DNA from: Collinsella aerofaciens
GTDB taxonomy: Bacteria; Actinomycetota; Coriobacteriia; Coriobacteriales; Coriobacteriaceae
Assembly (NCBI RefSeq): GCF_028209885.1
Contig: NZ_JAQLEM010000015.1
Span: 1-60,089 of the forward strand
Direction of reading: 5' to 3'
DNA length: 60,089 bases
This document shows, one piece after another, positions 50,774 through 59,970 of this stretch. Positions within the stretch are counted from its first letter, which is position 1. Each line of letters opens with the position of its first letter. Below the pieces are notes generated by a model that was not told where the DNA came from, did not search any database, and saw only the letters and a program-made list of their open reading frames with translations. Position numbers and translations under genes: made by a program.

Positions 50774-51637
50774 CTATTGTACGCCGTTGGGATAGGCAAT
50801 GCGCGCGGCAAGGCACTCAAGCGCCAGCACCAGGGCAAAGCCGCAGCTTACGTCACTCAAAAAGTGCGCCCCGATCACGATGCGCCCAAAGGCGACGAGC
50901 GCCGCGATCACAGCCGCCGCCCAAAAAATCACGCGGCGACGCGACGGTTTTTCCTTAAAGGCTGCCGCGGGAAGCCCGGCGAGCATAAGGCCGATCGCCG
51001 CATGCGCCGTGTGTCCGCTCGCAAACGACTTGAACCCGTCCTTGATCACGCCGGCGGCGATATAGGTCCACTTGTCGGGATTGCCGATCACCCACCACGG
51101 CTGAAAATTGAGCCCCGGCGTGACCTCGATCACGCGCATGCGCGGGCGCGACCACAGTGGCTTGACGATCACGTTGAGGATGATGGCCTGAGCGATCCAC
51201 ACGGCAAGCACCATCAACGCCCAGCGCGTGAGTTCGTCGGGCTCGGTCGTGCGCGTGAGGCGATAGACGATAAGGTTGGCAGCGATGACCAGCACAAACG
51301 TCAGCACCAACTGAGCCGCAATGAGTTTACCGCCAACCCTCAGGGACGAAACGATCTCGTAGCCGGTCAGGCCAACGTTGACGAGGATGCCGAGCGCGGC
51401 AAGCCATTTGCTGCCCCTGGAGTCGGGACGCACCGCGCGCACGAGCATAACGCCCGCGATGCTCGCCGTCAGCTCAAACGGCAACTCGCCAGCGGCCTCG
51501 ATAAAGCGGCCGTACATGCTGCCGATGTTGAACAGCGCGCTCGAGATCTGATAATCGAAGAAACTGCCCACGCCCAGACAAAGACACAGGACAACCGCGA
51601 TAATGGCGACATCTTTCTTATAGATGTATCCGAACAT
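50774..51637 (-). CDS. PAP2 superfamily phosphatase
   Basis: 287 aa from the ATG at 51637 (GGAAAG upstream). Membrane protein with about six helices. The phosphatase motifs are present: motif 1 KPLWSRPR near 140, motif 2 FASGHTAHA near 195 and motif 3 RIVIGAHFLSDVSCG near 245, giving the catalytic His pair. Likely substrates are undecaprenyl pyrophosphate or phosphatidic-acid-type lipids. Followed within 50 bases by the threonine aldolase gene. Confidence 0.9.
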   Translation of the reverse strand: MFGYIYKKDVAIIAVVLCLCLGVGSFFDYQISSALFNIGSMYGRFIEAAGELPFELTASIAGVMLVRAVRPDSRGSKWLAALGILVNVGLTGYEIVSSLRVGGKLIAAQLVLTFVLVIAANLIVYRLTRTTEPDELTRWALMVLAVWIAQAIILNVIVKPLWSRPRMRVIEVTPGLNFQPWWVIGNPDKWTYIAAGVIKDGFKSFASGHTAHAAIGLMLAGLPAAAFKEKPSRRRVIFWAAAVIAALVAFGRIVIGAHFLSDVSCGFALVLALECLAARIAYPNGVQ

Positions 51638-51730
51638 GCTTTCCTTTCGGTCGGGCGAAGGGCGGTCAACCTGCAATGTGGGTGAGACGAAGATGGCTTT
51701 GTCCCGTAAATACCCTTACAGGTTGAGCAT

Positions 51731-51848
51731 AAGTAAGCGAAAACGTTCCATTTGTGGCAAGGTGGCCCGAAGGAGGAGGGAAGCGTACTTGCGTACGCGA
51801 CCGACGAGTGAGGGTCAGATTGCCCAAATGGGGCGTTTGCAGCGTCGA
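51731..51848. repeat. TCGACG-box intergenic palindrome, copy 3
   Basis: On the minus strand: TCGACGCTGCAAACG, then a CCCCATTTGGGCAATCTGAC segment (51813-51833), a central GCGTACGCAAGTACGC hairpin, CTCCTCCTTCGGGCC and a mirror arm CCTTGCCACAAATGG ending CGTTTTCGCTTAC. It sits a few bases after the mfd stop. The centre matches the pheS-pheT element, the ends match the element at 11.2-11.3 kb. Confidence 0.75.
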
Positions 51849-51852
51849 CCCG

Positions 51853-54800
51853 TTAGTCGTCATCGCTCGCACCCAACTGCTGCAGCAGCATGAGTGCCGC
51901 GGCCACGGGGCCGGTGCCGTCGTTGGCGTCGAGACCGCGACCCAGGCCGCTGCCCGCGCCGGCGCCCGCCTTGTAGGGCACCGACAACTTGCGGCTCTTG
52001 GGGAAGTTCACCGCGCCATAGCGGGTCTTAAGCTCAAAGGCCACCTTCTTGGGCACGTCGACGCCCAAAAACGTGATGCGACCGCCGCTGAGCGTGACGC
52101 TCTCGAGCCCCAGGCGCTCGCCGCGAATGCGGATGCGCGCGCGATTGAACAGGTTGAGTCCCGCCAACGGCAGCTCACCATGCGCGGCCTCGGTCTCTTC
52201 CTGCACCTCGTCAATGCTCTCCAGGTCCTCGGCCGCTGCGAGCTTACGGTACACGAGCACGCGCTGGTCCACCGCCGGCAGGTACTCCTCGGACAAGAAG
52301 TAGTCGGCCGGCAGGTTAATACCCACGCTCGCCGCCTCCACGCCGGCGTCGTCATCGCCGCGCGCCTCGGCCACGGCCTGGCCCAGCATCTGCGTAAACA
52401 GATCAAAGCCCACGCTCGACAGGTTGCCGTGCTGCTCGGCTCCCATAAGCGAACCGGCGCCACGGATCTCAAGGTCGCGCATGGCGATGCGCATGCCGCT
52501 GCCCAGGTCCTGGAACTCGGAAAGTGCGGTCAGGCGCGCCGTTGCCTCCTCGGTGAGCGGCAGCTCGCCGGGGAACATAAAGTACGCGTAGGCCTGCGTG
52601 GCAGAGCGGCCCACACGGCCCTTGAGCTGGTAGAGCTGCGCCAGGCCAAGGCGCTGCGAGTCCTCGATGATCAGCGTGTTGGCCGTTGCGTTGTCGATGC
52701 CGCTCTCCACGATGGTCGTGGCGATGAGCACATCGATCTTTTTGGTCGCGAACTCAATCATCACGTCCTCGACCTCGCGCGGGCTCATCTTGCCGTGTGC
52801 CACGCCCACGCGCGCCTCGGGCGCGGCCTCATGCACGCGCGCCACGGCGTCATCGATGGTCTTAACGCGGTTGGACACGTAGTACACCTGGCCGCCGCGG
52901 CCCACCTCCAGGCGAATCGCCGCGCTCACCACATCGGGGTCGTACTCCCCCACGTGCACGATCACGGGACGACGCCCGGTCGGCGGTGTGGTGATCAGGC
53001 TCATGTCGCGCACGCCGCTCGTGGCCATCTGCATGGTTCGCGGAATAGGCGTTGCCGAAAGCGTGAGCACGTCGATTTGCTCGCGCAGGTTCTTGAGCTG
53101 CTCCTTGTGCTGCACACCAAAGCGCTGCTCCTCGTCGATGATCACCATGCCCAGGTTCTTGGGGTTCACGTCGGCAGAAAGCAAGCGGTGCGTGCCGATG
53201 AGCACGTCGATCGTGCCCTCGGCAAACGCCTTAAGCGCGCGCTTTTGCTGCGCCGGGGTGCGGAAGCGGCTGAGCACTTCGACCTCGAGGCCAAACGGGG
53301 CAAAGCGCTCAAAGAACGTCTCATAGTGCTGCTGGGCCAGAATGGTCGTGGGGCAGAGCACCATGACCTGGCGGCCGGAGTCCACGCACTTAAACGCCGC
53401 GCGCAGGGCAACCTCGGTCTTGCCAAAGCCCACGTCGCCGCACAGCAGGCGGTCCATGGGCTTGGGCGCTTCCATGTCGGCCTTGATGTCGGCAATAGCC
53501 TCCAGCTGGTCGCGCGTCTCGTCGTAGGGAAAGCTCTCCTCCATCTCGATCTGCTCGGGCGTGTCGGGCGGGCAGGCGATACCGGTAATCGACGAGCGGC
53601 GTGTATACAGGTCGACCAGGTCAAACGCCAGCTTTTTGGCATTCTTGCGCGCCTTGTTGGTAGCCCGCGTCCAGTCGGCGGTGTTGAGCCTGGTCAGGCG
53701 CGGCTTGTCGCCGTCGGGGCCAACATAGCGCGTGATGCGGTCGACCTGCTCGAGCGGCACGTAGAGCTTGTCGCCGTCGGCATATTCCAGCAAAAAGTAG
53801 TCGCGCTCCTTGCCGCCCACTTCCTGGCGCGCGATCTCGCTAAAGAGCGCGATGCCGTGAGTGGCGTGCACCACGTAGTCGCCCGGCTTAAACGGAAACG
53901 TGATCTGCGTAATGTCCACCTTGCGGCGGCTGCGCGCGCGGTTGGCATCCATACGGGCGTTGAGGTCGGCGATCGAGAACACGGCCAGGTTGGCATCGGG
54001 CACCACCACGCCCTGCGGCAGGGCGGCATCGACAAAGGTCACGCGTCCGCGCGAGATAGTGGGCACGGCAGCACCGGCGGCAGCCTGGGCCGCGCCCGCC
54101 TCGAGCGAGCGGGCGTTGAGCGCGTCAGCCTTACGCTCGCGAATTGCAGCATGAGCATCCTGACGGGCAGCACGATCGGCAGAATCTGCCGCCGCCACGC
54201 GCACGCGCTCGCCAATGACGCCGGCGTTTTCGGGCGCGGCCGTCAGCGATTCCTCAAAGGTAATGCCCTCGTCGCCAAAGGTGAGCTCCATCGACTCGCG
54301 CGCGCCGCGGTCGGGAATGGCAAACACGCAGGCATAGCGCTTGCCCACGACTTCCTGAACGCGCGTCATAAAACGGTTGTCCGAGCCTGCGATAGCAGGC
54401 TGCTCAATCTTGAGCTCGGCCGTCACCGCACCGCCGGCACGGATGAGGCTTACGTAGTTCAAGCGCTGCTGGGCACCAAAATCGAGCTGTTGAGCGCGCA
54501 CGTACAGACCATCCAGGCGGTCAATCCCTGCCTCGCCGGCACGCGCCTCGATATCCTCGTAGGCGCGCAGGCAGTCGTCGAACAGCGAGCGCGGCTCGGA
54601 CAGAACCACGAGCGCCTTGCCGCTCACGTGCGCCAACGGGCTTACGGTCTGGCCGTACATCACCGGCAAAAAGCGGTCGAGCTCGGGCGTGACGATGCGC
54701 GCATCCACCATCTCGAGCAGCGCCGCTAGCTTGCTATCGTCCTGGCTGGCGCGATAGAGCGCCACATGCATGTTGTGGACCGCCTCGTCGGTAAGCGCCA

Positions 54801-55485
54801 GCTCGCGGCAGGGAAAGATTTCGATGCTGTCCTCGTTGCCGATGGTCTGCCCCGTGGAGCTCACCATGCGGCGGATGCGGTCAATCTCGTCGCCGAAGAA
54901 CTCGATGCGCACGGGTGCCTTTTCCTGTGCGGGGAACACCTCGACGGTGTCGCCGTGAACGCGAAACAAGCCGGGCGCATCGGCGGCGCCGGCATTGGTG
55001 TAGCCCATGCCCACCAGACGCTGCGGCACCTCGTCAAAGGGAATCTCCTCGCCCACCGCAAAGGTCGTGGACTCCCAGTAGTGGCTCTCGACCGGCGGCA
55101 CGCAGCGCAGCAGCGCGCGAGCCGAGGCGACCATGATGCAGTTGTCCCCGCGCACGATACGCCCGAGCGCCTCGCAGCGCTGGGCCACCACGGCGTCGTC
55201 GGGCGCCTGCTCGCGCCAAGGATAGTCCTTGCGCTCGGGAAAGCGGCACACGTGCGCCAGGCCCACATAGGCGGCAAGGCTACGCGCGGCGCGATCGGCC
55301 GCATCCTCGCCACTCACGATGTAGACCGTGGGGCGCGGGCAGCGCGCAAACTGGGCGGCGGCCATAAGCGTTCGACCCGACTGAGACACGGCCAGCGTCA
55401 CGTCCTCGCCAGAATCGAGCCCGGCCTCGACGGTCTGCAGCGCCTCGGCAGTGTAGAGCTGCGCGGCTATACGGTGAATGAGCAT
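51853..55485 (-). CDS. mfd: transcription-repair coupling factor Mfd
   Basis: 1210 aa from the ATG at 55485 (GGAGGA five bases upstream). UvrB-like N-terminal domains (about 1-350), the RNA-polymerase-interacting CarD/RID region with FKPGDYVVHATHGIALF near 535, then the RecG-like translocase with Walker A LCGDVGFGKTEVALRA near 683 and DEEQ box MVIIDEEQRFGV near 790, and the C-terminal TRCF domain. It displaces stalled RNA polymerase and recruits UvrA. The CDS includes an Ala-rich segment (about 460-480) less usual in Mfd. A long open frame on the opposite strand is a composition artefact. Confidence 0.96.
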   Translation of the reverse strand: MLIHRIAAQLYTAEALQTVEAGLDSGEDVTLAVSQSGRTLMAAAQFARCPRPTVYIVSGEDAADRAARSLAAYVGLAHVCRFPERKDYPWREQAPDDAVVAQRCEALGRIVRGDNCIMVASARALLRCVPPVESHYWESTTFAVGEEIPFDEVPQRLVGMGYTNAGAADAPGLFRVHGDTVEVFPAQEKAPVRIEFFGDEIDRIRRMVSSTGQTIGNEDSIEIFPCRELALTDEAVHNMHVALYRASQDDSKLAALLEMVDARIVTPELDRFLPVMYGQTVSPLAHVSGKALVVLSEPRSLFDDCLRAYEDIEARAGEAGIDRLDGLYVRAQQLDFGAQQRLNYVSLIRAGGAVTAELKIEQPAIAGSDNRFMTRVQEVVGKRYACVFAIPDRGARESMELTFGDEGITFEESLTAAPENAGVIGERVRVAAADSADRAARQDAHAAIRERKADALNARSLEAGAAQAAAGAAVPTISRGRVTFVDAALPQGVVVPDANLAVFSIADLNARMDANRARSRRKVDITQITFPFKPGDYVVHATHGIALFSEIARQEVGGKERDYFLLEYADGDKLYVPLEQVDRITRYVGPDGDKPRLTRLNTADWTRATNKARKNAKKLAFDLVDLYTRRSSITGIACPPDTPEQIEMEESFPYDETRDQLEAIADIKADMEAPKPMDRLLCGDVGFGKTEVALRAAFKCVDSGRQVMVLCPTTILAQQHYETFFERFAPFGLEVEVLSRFRTPAQQKRALKAFAEGTIDVLIGTHRLLSADVNPKNLGMVIIDEEQRFGVQHKEQLKNLREQIDVLTLSATPIPRTMQMATSGVRDMSLITTPPTGRRPVIVHVGEYDPDVVSAAIRLEVGRGGQVYYVSNRVKTIDDAVARVHEAAPEARVGVAHGKMSPREVEDVMIEFATKKIDVLIATTIVESGIDNATANTLIIEDSQRLGLAQLYQLKGRVGRSATQAYAYFMFPGELPLTEEATARLTALSEFQDLGSGMRIAMRDLEIRGAGSLMGAEQHGNLSSVGFDLFTQMLGQAVAEARGDDDAGVEAASVGINLPADYFLSEEYLPAVDQRVLVYRKLAAAEDLESIDEVQEETEAAHGELPLAGLNLFNRARIRIRGERLGLESVTLSGGRITFLGVDVPKKVAFELKTRYGAVNFPKSRKLSVPYKAGAGAGSGLGRGLDANDGTGPVAAALMLLQQLGASDDD

Positions 55486-55510
55486 GCTGTTCCTCCGGCA
55501 TTGCAACGCC

Positions 55511-55538
55511 AAAAGCCCGCCGAGGCAAGCTCGGCGGG
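55511..55538 (-). promoter_or_regulatory. hairpin plus U-run in the mfd leader
   Basis: CCCGCCGAG/CTCGGCGGG (55516-55538) followed on the minus strand by CTTTTGG, 12 bases before the mfd ribosome-binding site. No gene upstream on this strand would need it, so it may act as an attenuator, or as the bidirectional end of an unseen transcript. The remainder of this 322-base gap to 55790 holds two divergent promoter regions without clear motifs. Confidence 0.5.
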
Positions 55539-55790
55539 TCGTTCGTCAAAGTTCATTGATGTTTATGGTACCGCACGCCCCCGTGACCAAAAGCCAAAGC
55601 GACATCATGCCAAATGTTGCCCACAACGGTCTTGCTAACGGGTTTTCCCAGCTTATTAATCCGCTCTCCGCTTTTTGATTTGCTGCCTTCCGGCAGCGAT
55701 TTACATCGTCCACACCCCCTGGCGAGCATTTCGAGCTACAAAGCGCCTATAATTGACCATGCTTACGTATTCAATGTCACTTTTTGAGGA

Positions 55791-55799
55791 GGGGGGGGG
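55791..55799 (+). repeat. G9 homopolymer at the ribosome-binding site of the first FHA gene
   Basis: GAGGA (55786-55790) is followed by nine G residues and then TAAAACAA before the ATG at 55808. The run lies within the Shine-Dalgarno/spacer region, where slippage would change the spacing. Confidence 0.8.
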
Positions 55800-55807
55800 T
55801 AAAACAA

Positions 55808-56764
55808 ATGGCCGACACTCCATCTTGTGCACTGTATGCCGGACTCAAGTCACTCGGTCGCATCAACAACGGTAACGCCGCGCAAATTCTCATGGCCGGC
55901 AACGCCCGTTACGGTGGACGCCTCATCTCCGAACGCTTGACGGTCCCATCGTTTATCTCACGCGAAATCGTTCACGCCAAACCCGGTGACCTTCCCGAGC
56001 CGCTGTTTGCGCCCTTTGAACAAAGTGCGCACCAGATACTCAACCTCATCATGCAAAACCGAGGCTCCGACCCCCAATCGCTGAGCAAGGTCGCTAAACG
56101 CTACATGGAGTCGTGTGTCCCAGACATGCAGGATGCCCTTACCAATTGCGGCGTCGACGGCATGCTCTTTAGAAACGGCGTCGAGCGCATCGAAACCGCT
56201 GACGATAGCGACATCAAAGGTCGCCTCTACATCCATCTGGTCTTTTTTATCGTTACCGGCTGCCTTGGCGACCCCGCCCGCGCCATCGAATACACCGAGT
56301 CCTTTGTGTCCGACCAGATGCTCTCGACACTCGGCACGGTCGAGACGACCGTCACCTCGTTTTTCTCGACAACCGCGCGCCCCACGGGAGACATTCGCCT
56401 GGGGCTGCTGCGCGTCGTGGGCAACTCGGCACGACCGCCGCTGCGCCCCCTTACCACGGACCCGGTGGGCAGCATTATCGGGTCGCTGACGGGCGACGAG
56501 AACGCCATCACCGACGTCGATTCCGATGTCTCGCGTCAGCACCTGCGCATTTGGCTCCAAGACGGACGCTGGCTTGCGCAGGGCCTCGGCTCCACCAACG
56601 GATCGTTTTTGATCTCGGGAGTCGACCGCTGCCGACAGGCTATCGAACCGCCCAGACGCGAGCGCCCCGCCAACTTTGCCAACACTCCCGTCGAGATTCA
56701 CAACGGAGACACGCTTTGCTTGGGCGCCACGACGCGTTTTTTGGTCATTCGCATCACAAACTAG
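55808..56764 (+). CDS. FHA domain-containing protein 1
   Basis: 318 aa. The C-terminal third (about 205-318) is a forkhead-associated domain: SIIGSLTGDENAI, SDVSRQHLRIW, GLGSTNGSFLI. The Gly-Arg of the phosphothreonine pocket reads Gly-Ser, while SRQH and STNG are kept. The N-terminal 200 residues match no family I recognise, but share blocks with the second FHA protein: INNGNAAQILMA, FISREIVHAKPGDL, FFIVTGCLGDPARA, STLGTVETT. No membrane segment. The ATG follows a GAGGA-G9 ribosome-binding region. A strong terminator separates it from the kinase gene, so its dosage is independently set. Confidence 0.85.
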   Translation: MADTPSCALYAGLKSLGRINNGNAAQILMAGNARYGGRLISERLTVPSFISREIVHAKPGDLPEPLFAPFEQSAHQILNLIMQNRGSDPQSLSKVAKRYMESCVPDMQDALTNCGVDGMLFRNGVERIETADDSDIKGRLYIHLVFFIVTGCLGDPARAIEYTESFVSDQMLSTLGTVETTVTSFFSTTARPTGDIRLGLLRVVGNSARPPLRPLTTDPVGSIIGSLTGDENAITDVDSDVSRQHLRIWLQDGRWLAQGLGSTNGSFLISGVDRCRQAIEPPRRERPANFANTPVEIHNGDTLCLGATTRFLVIRITN

Positions 56765-56788
56765 CCCGCCCACACATCTTCGACGCAC

Positions 56789-56836
56789 AAGGTGCCGTTA
56801 TTTGCATCAATCCATGCAAATAACGGCACCTTTTCA
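56789..56836 (+). terminator. terminator between FHA gene 1 and the kinase gene
   Basis: 18-bp perfect stem AAGGTGCCGTTATTTGCA / TGCAAATAACGGCACCTT with an 8-base loop, followed by TTCAATTAA. Confidence 0.88.
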
Positions 56837-56906
56837 ATTAAGGCAACGGTTGCGCTACCTTTTCACTAACATTATTGCTATGCATTTTTCTCGAAAGGAT
56901 CGCCCC

Positions 56907-58916
56907 GTGACGTACGATACGGACATGGATATCATCGCGTTGTCCCCCTTTGAACCAAACGCCATGTTTGCGACCACCGAAGACTCCGATACCATTCGCC
57001 GCTTTACCACCCTGTTGGATTGCGGGGCAGTCGGCGGCGGCTCCCACCATCTTCGCAAGGTCGCCAACACCGAGGGCGAGACCTTTGCGCTCAAGACGCT
57101 GTGGCCCCTCAGCGGCTGTGATGAAAACGGCTCCGTTGTCAGCCCCTCGGGCATCAAGACGCTCACCGAGGAGTATCGCAATCTTGCAGTCGTCTCACTG
57201 TTGGGCGGCTTTCCCAAAACCTATGGCTACGGTTATGCCGGCAACACACCGGTCATCCTTATGGAATGGATTGAAGGCCTGCCCCTTCGCGATGCCGCGG
57301 CAGAGCTAACCGACCCCGCCGAGGGCGGCCGCATTCCCGCAAACACCGTCGCCGCAATCGGAAAACGCCTGGGAGAGATCCTCCTGAGTACCCAAAAGCT
57401 CGATGCACCTTTTGTGCACCGTGATATCTCCTTGCGCAACATCATTATTCGAACGACGCGCCGACCCCTTGCCCAGCAGATTGCACACTGTAGTTTTGAC
57501 CTTTGCCTGGTCGATCTGGGCAGCTCGAGCATCAAGCGCTCGGACCCCTCGTTTACCATGTCCACCGGCATCTGGCGCAACGGCACCCCCGAGTTCGCCC
57601 CGCCTGAGATGCTCTCCAACGACATCCCCGAGCTGGCGCCGCTGCGCACGTCGCCCAGCATCGATACATACGAGCTCTGCAGCGTGCTCTACACGCTCTA
57701 TGCCGGCCACACGCCATATCGTCTAAACGAGCATATGGACCAGTCGCCCTACCTGTACAAGATCGAGCACGAGCCCGAGCTGCTCGAGGCGCGCTTACCC
57801 GGCGACCAAAAGCTTGTCGATGTCATCATGAGTGGCATCCATAACGAGCAGTCCCAGCGCGCGCCGCTGTCTACGATTGTCGGCAAGCTCGATGTCTGGA
57901 TTAAAGACATCGATTTTGAGCCGCGCACGCCGCTGCCCGCACCTGTCGACTTTAGCCAGCAACCAAAGGCTTTCAGCTCCGACAAGGCTCAGACGCGCCA
58001 TCCGATCATCTCGCGTCGCACTGCGCTCACGCTCGGCGGTGTCTGTGTTGCCGGCATCGCAGCTTCCGCCATTGCCACGGGGTGCTGGGGGCTTATCGAC
58101 CTGGCGCACGGCATCAAGCCGTCACTCGACGATTACACCTGGGAAGAACTCGCCCTAATCTCCCGCAAAATCCAAGAGACATCTTCCAACAAAAAGGCGC
58201 TCGCGATTGCCGAAACCTACCACCTGGTAAACAGCAAGCAGTCGCTCGAAAACGAGAACACCAAGACCGTCAGGCTTTCCGATGGGACCAAGGCACAAGT
58301 CCAGATCGTGGGCTTTAAGGCAGACACGCTCACCGATGACGGCCTCCCCGCGGGCATCACCTTTATGTTCCGCACCCCCATCGCCATGCGCGCCGTAAAT
58401 GACAGCGCCGCTACGGGCGGTTGGGAGCAATCGTCGCTTCGCGAATGGTTGGCGGACAAGGGCATGGCTACGCTGCCCGACGATCTCCGTAATCAGATCC
58501 GCCCGGTGCGAAAGCTTACCAACAACACCGGCGCCACTAAAGACGTCTCCAGCATCACCGCCACCGATGACAAGCTGTGGCTGCCGTCCATGAGCGAGCT
58601 GTGCGGCTACCAAGCGCCCGAAACGTTCGCAGAAGGCTGCGAGTACCTTTCTGACCTCTACAGCGGAGAAGGCGAGCAGTACCAGCTCTATCGCGAGCAG
58701 AGTGTGAGCGGTCTGACCACCAATGATGCCATGGTCCGCACCGTCGCCGGCCAAAAGATCTGCTACTGGGAGCGCACCCCCAGCGCCGACTGCAGCGAAG
58801 GCGCCGACTCGACGTACTTTAACCGCGTTGGAAAAGACGGCGACGTGTTTAGCTGGGCAACGCCCGGAAACAAACCGGACCTAATGACCTATGCCCTGCC
58901 CGGCTTTTGCATCTAA
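56907..58916 (+). CDS. membrane Ser/Thr protein kinase with DUF6273 extracytoplasmic domain
   Basis: 669 aa from the GTG at 56907 (GAAAGGA at good spacing); an ATG at 56880 and earlier open frame lack one. Hanks-type kinase domain at about 25-330: Lys62 in TFALKTLW, HRDISLRN near 171-178, LVDLGSSS (DLG for DFG) and the activation segment end GTPEFAPPEM. A linker precedes one membrane helix (about 375-395, after SRRTALTLGG). The outer part (about 440-669) is a DUF6273 domain: GWEQSSLREWLADKG, LWLPSMSELCGY and SWATPG. The topology suggests kinase inside, sensor outside. The kinase motifs look intact. It lies between two FHA genes. Confidence 0.87.
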   Translation: MTYDTDMDIIALSPFEPNAMFATTEDSDTIRRFTTLLDCGAVGGGSHHLRKVANTEGETFALKTLWPLSGCDENGSVVSPSGIKTLTEEYRNLAVVSLLGGFPKTYGYGYAGNTPVILMEWIEGLPLRDAAAELTDPAEGGRIPANTVAAIGKRLGEILLSTQKLDAPFVHRDISLRNIIIRTTRRPLAQQIAHCSFDLCLVDLGSSSIKRSDPSFTMSTGIWRNGTPEFAPPEMLSNDIPELAPLRTSPSIDTYELCSVLYTLYAGHTPYRLNEHMDQSPYLYKIEHEPELLEARLPGDQKLVDVIMSGIHNEQSQRAPLSTIVGKLDVWIKDIDFEPRTPLPAPVDFSQQPKAFSSDKAQTRHPIISRRTALTLGGVCVAGIAASAIATGCWGLIDLAHGIKPSLDDYTWEELALISRKIQETSSNKKALAIAETYHLVNSKQSLENENTKTVRLSDGTKAQVQIVGFKADTLTDDGLPAGITFMFRTPIAMRAVNDSAATGGWEQSSLREWLADKGMATLPDDLRNQIRPVRKLTNNTGATKDVSSITATDDKLWLPSMSELCGYQAPETFAEGCEYLSDLYSGEGEQYQLYREQSVSGLTTNDAMVRTVAGQKICYWERTPSADCSEGADSTYFNRVGKDGDVFSWATPGNKPDLMTYALPGFCI

Positions 58917-58951
58917 CACCTTCCCCGGATACCAGAAAGGAGCCTCGCATC

Positions 58952-59941
58952 ATGCGTGCGGAAACACCTTCCGAGGTGCTCTTTGATTTCCTTAAGTGCG
59001 ACCTGCAGATCAATAATCGCGAAGCGGCGCGTATCTTGATTTCGGACAAGCCGATGGGCTCCAAACCGGCTCCAAGGTTTCGCATTACCGAAAAGACGTT
59101 TCTGTCGCGACGCGTGGTGCACGTCGTTCCGGGTACCGACAAGATTGACCCTGAGATGTTTACCGATTTTTCGCAGAGCGTCCAGAACTTGGCTGCAGCT
59201 GTAAAAATCGGCAGCGCCAGCAGTCCAGCGGCCGTCAACGCTCGCCAGCAAGCCATTACGGCGCATGCCCTCGAGCGCATGGCAACGTCGCTCGAACACT
59301 GGGGGCTCGATGGTTCCATCCTGCGCAATATCTTTGACCGTATCGCCTTCACGCCTGGCCTCAAGCAAAGCGACCGGCGCCTTTTGGAGCTCCTTGCGCT
59401 AACGGTCTGCGGATGCCTGGCCGATCCAAATGCCGCCGCCTCCGAGGTCAAAGACTTTGCCATAACGCAGCTAGCCCAGACATTTGGCACGCTCGAGACC
59501 ACCGAGATCGTCCAGGCGCAGGATACCAACCACAAGGTCAACGAGCCTCCTGCAAAACTGGGGCTGCTCAGGCTTGCGAAAGACGGCTCGGCCTTGCCGC
59601 CGATCTATCCCTTGAGCCTCGATCCCGAGGGCACGGTTTTAGGCTCGTTCGCACACGACCGAAACAGCATCACCAACGTGGGTCCCGATGTATCCCACCG
59701 GCACCTGGGCGTGGCGTTTTCTAACGGCACATGGCTCGCAAGCGGCCTTCACTCCACCAATGGAACGGTGCTGGTGACACGCAGCGGCGCGACCACCGTT
59801 ATCGAAAAGCCACGCTCGCTGCGCTCCGCCGGTGACGAGGACAAGCAGATTCCTATCCACGACGGCGACCTGCTCAAGCTGGGCTCCTCGACCGATTTTT
59901 TGGTGCTGAAGATCTCCTCGAACGTACGAGCATTGGCCTAG
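58952..59941 (+). CDS. FHA domain-containing protein 2
   Basis: 329 aa from the ATG at 58952 (GAAAGGAG upstream), 35 bases after the kinase gene and probably co-transcribed. FHA domain at about 210-329: TVLGSFAHDRNSI, GPDVSHRHLGVAF, GLHSTNGTVLV. Again the Gly-Arg is Gly-Ser, and the SRxH motif is SHRH. The N-terminal half shares INNREAARILI, FLSRRVVHVVPG, TVCGCLADPNAAA and TFGTLETTE with FHA protein 1. The two are therefore paralogues of the same unknown-domain plus FHA architecture and are likely readers or substrates of the kinase. Confidence 0.85.
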   Translation: MRAETPSEVLFDFLKCDLQINNREAARILISDKPMGSKPAPRFRITEKTFLSRRVVHVVPGTDKIDPEMFTDFSQSVQNLAAAVKIGSASSPAAVNARQQAITAHALERMATSLEHWGLDGSILRNIFDRIAFTPGLKQSDRRLLELLALTVCGCLADPNAAASEVKDFAITQLAQTFGTLETTEIVQAQDTNHKVNEPPAKLGLLRLAKDGSALPPIYPLSLDPEGTVLGSFAHDRNSITNVGPDVSHRHLGVAFSNGTWLASGLHSTNGTVLVTRSGATTVIEKPRSLRSAGDEDKQIPIHDGDLLKLGSSTDFLVLKISSNVRALA

Positions 59942-59970
59942 GGCCGAGCTCGCCCAATAAGAATCAACGC

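Noticed and set aside
51754..54729. Open frame of 991 codons antisense to mfd
   Set aside because: It mirrors a GC-rich coding frame, has no recognisable domain and lacks a ribosome-binding site; mfd itself is certain.
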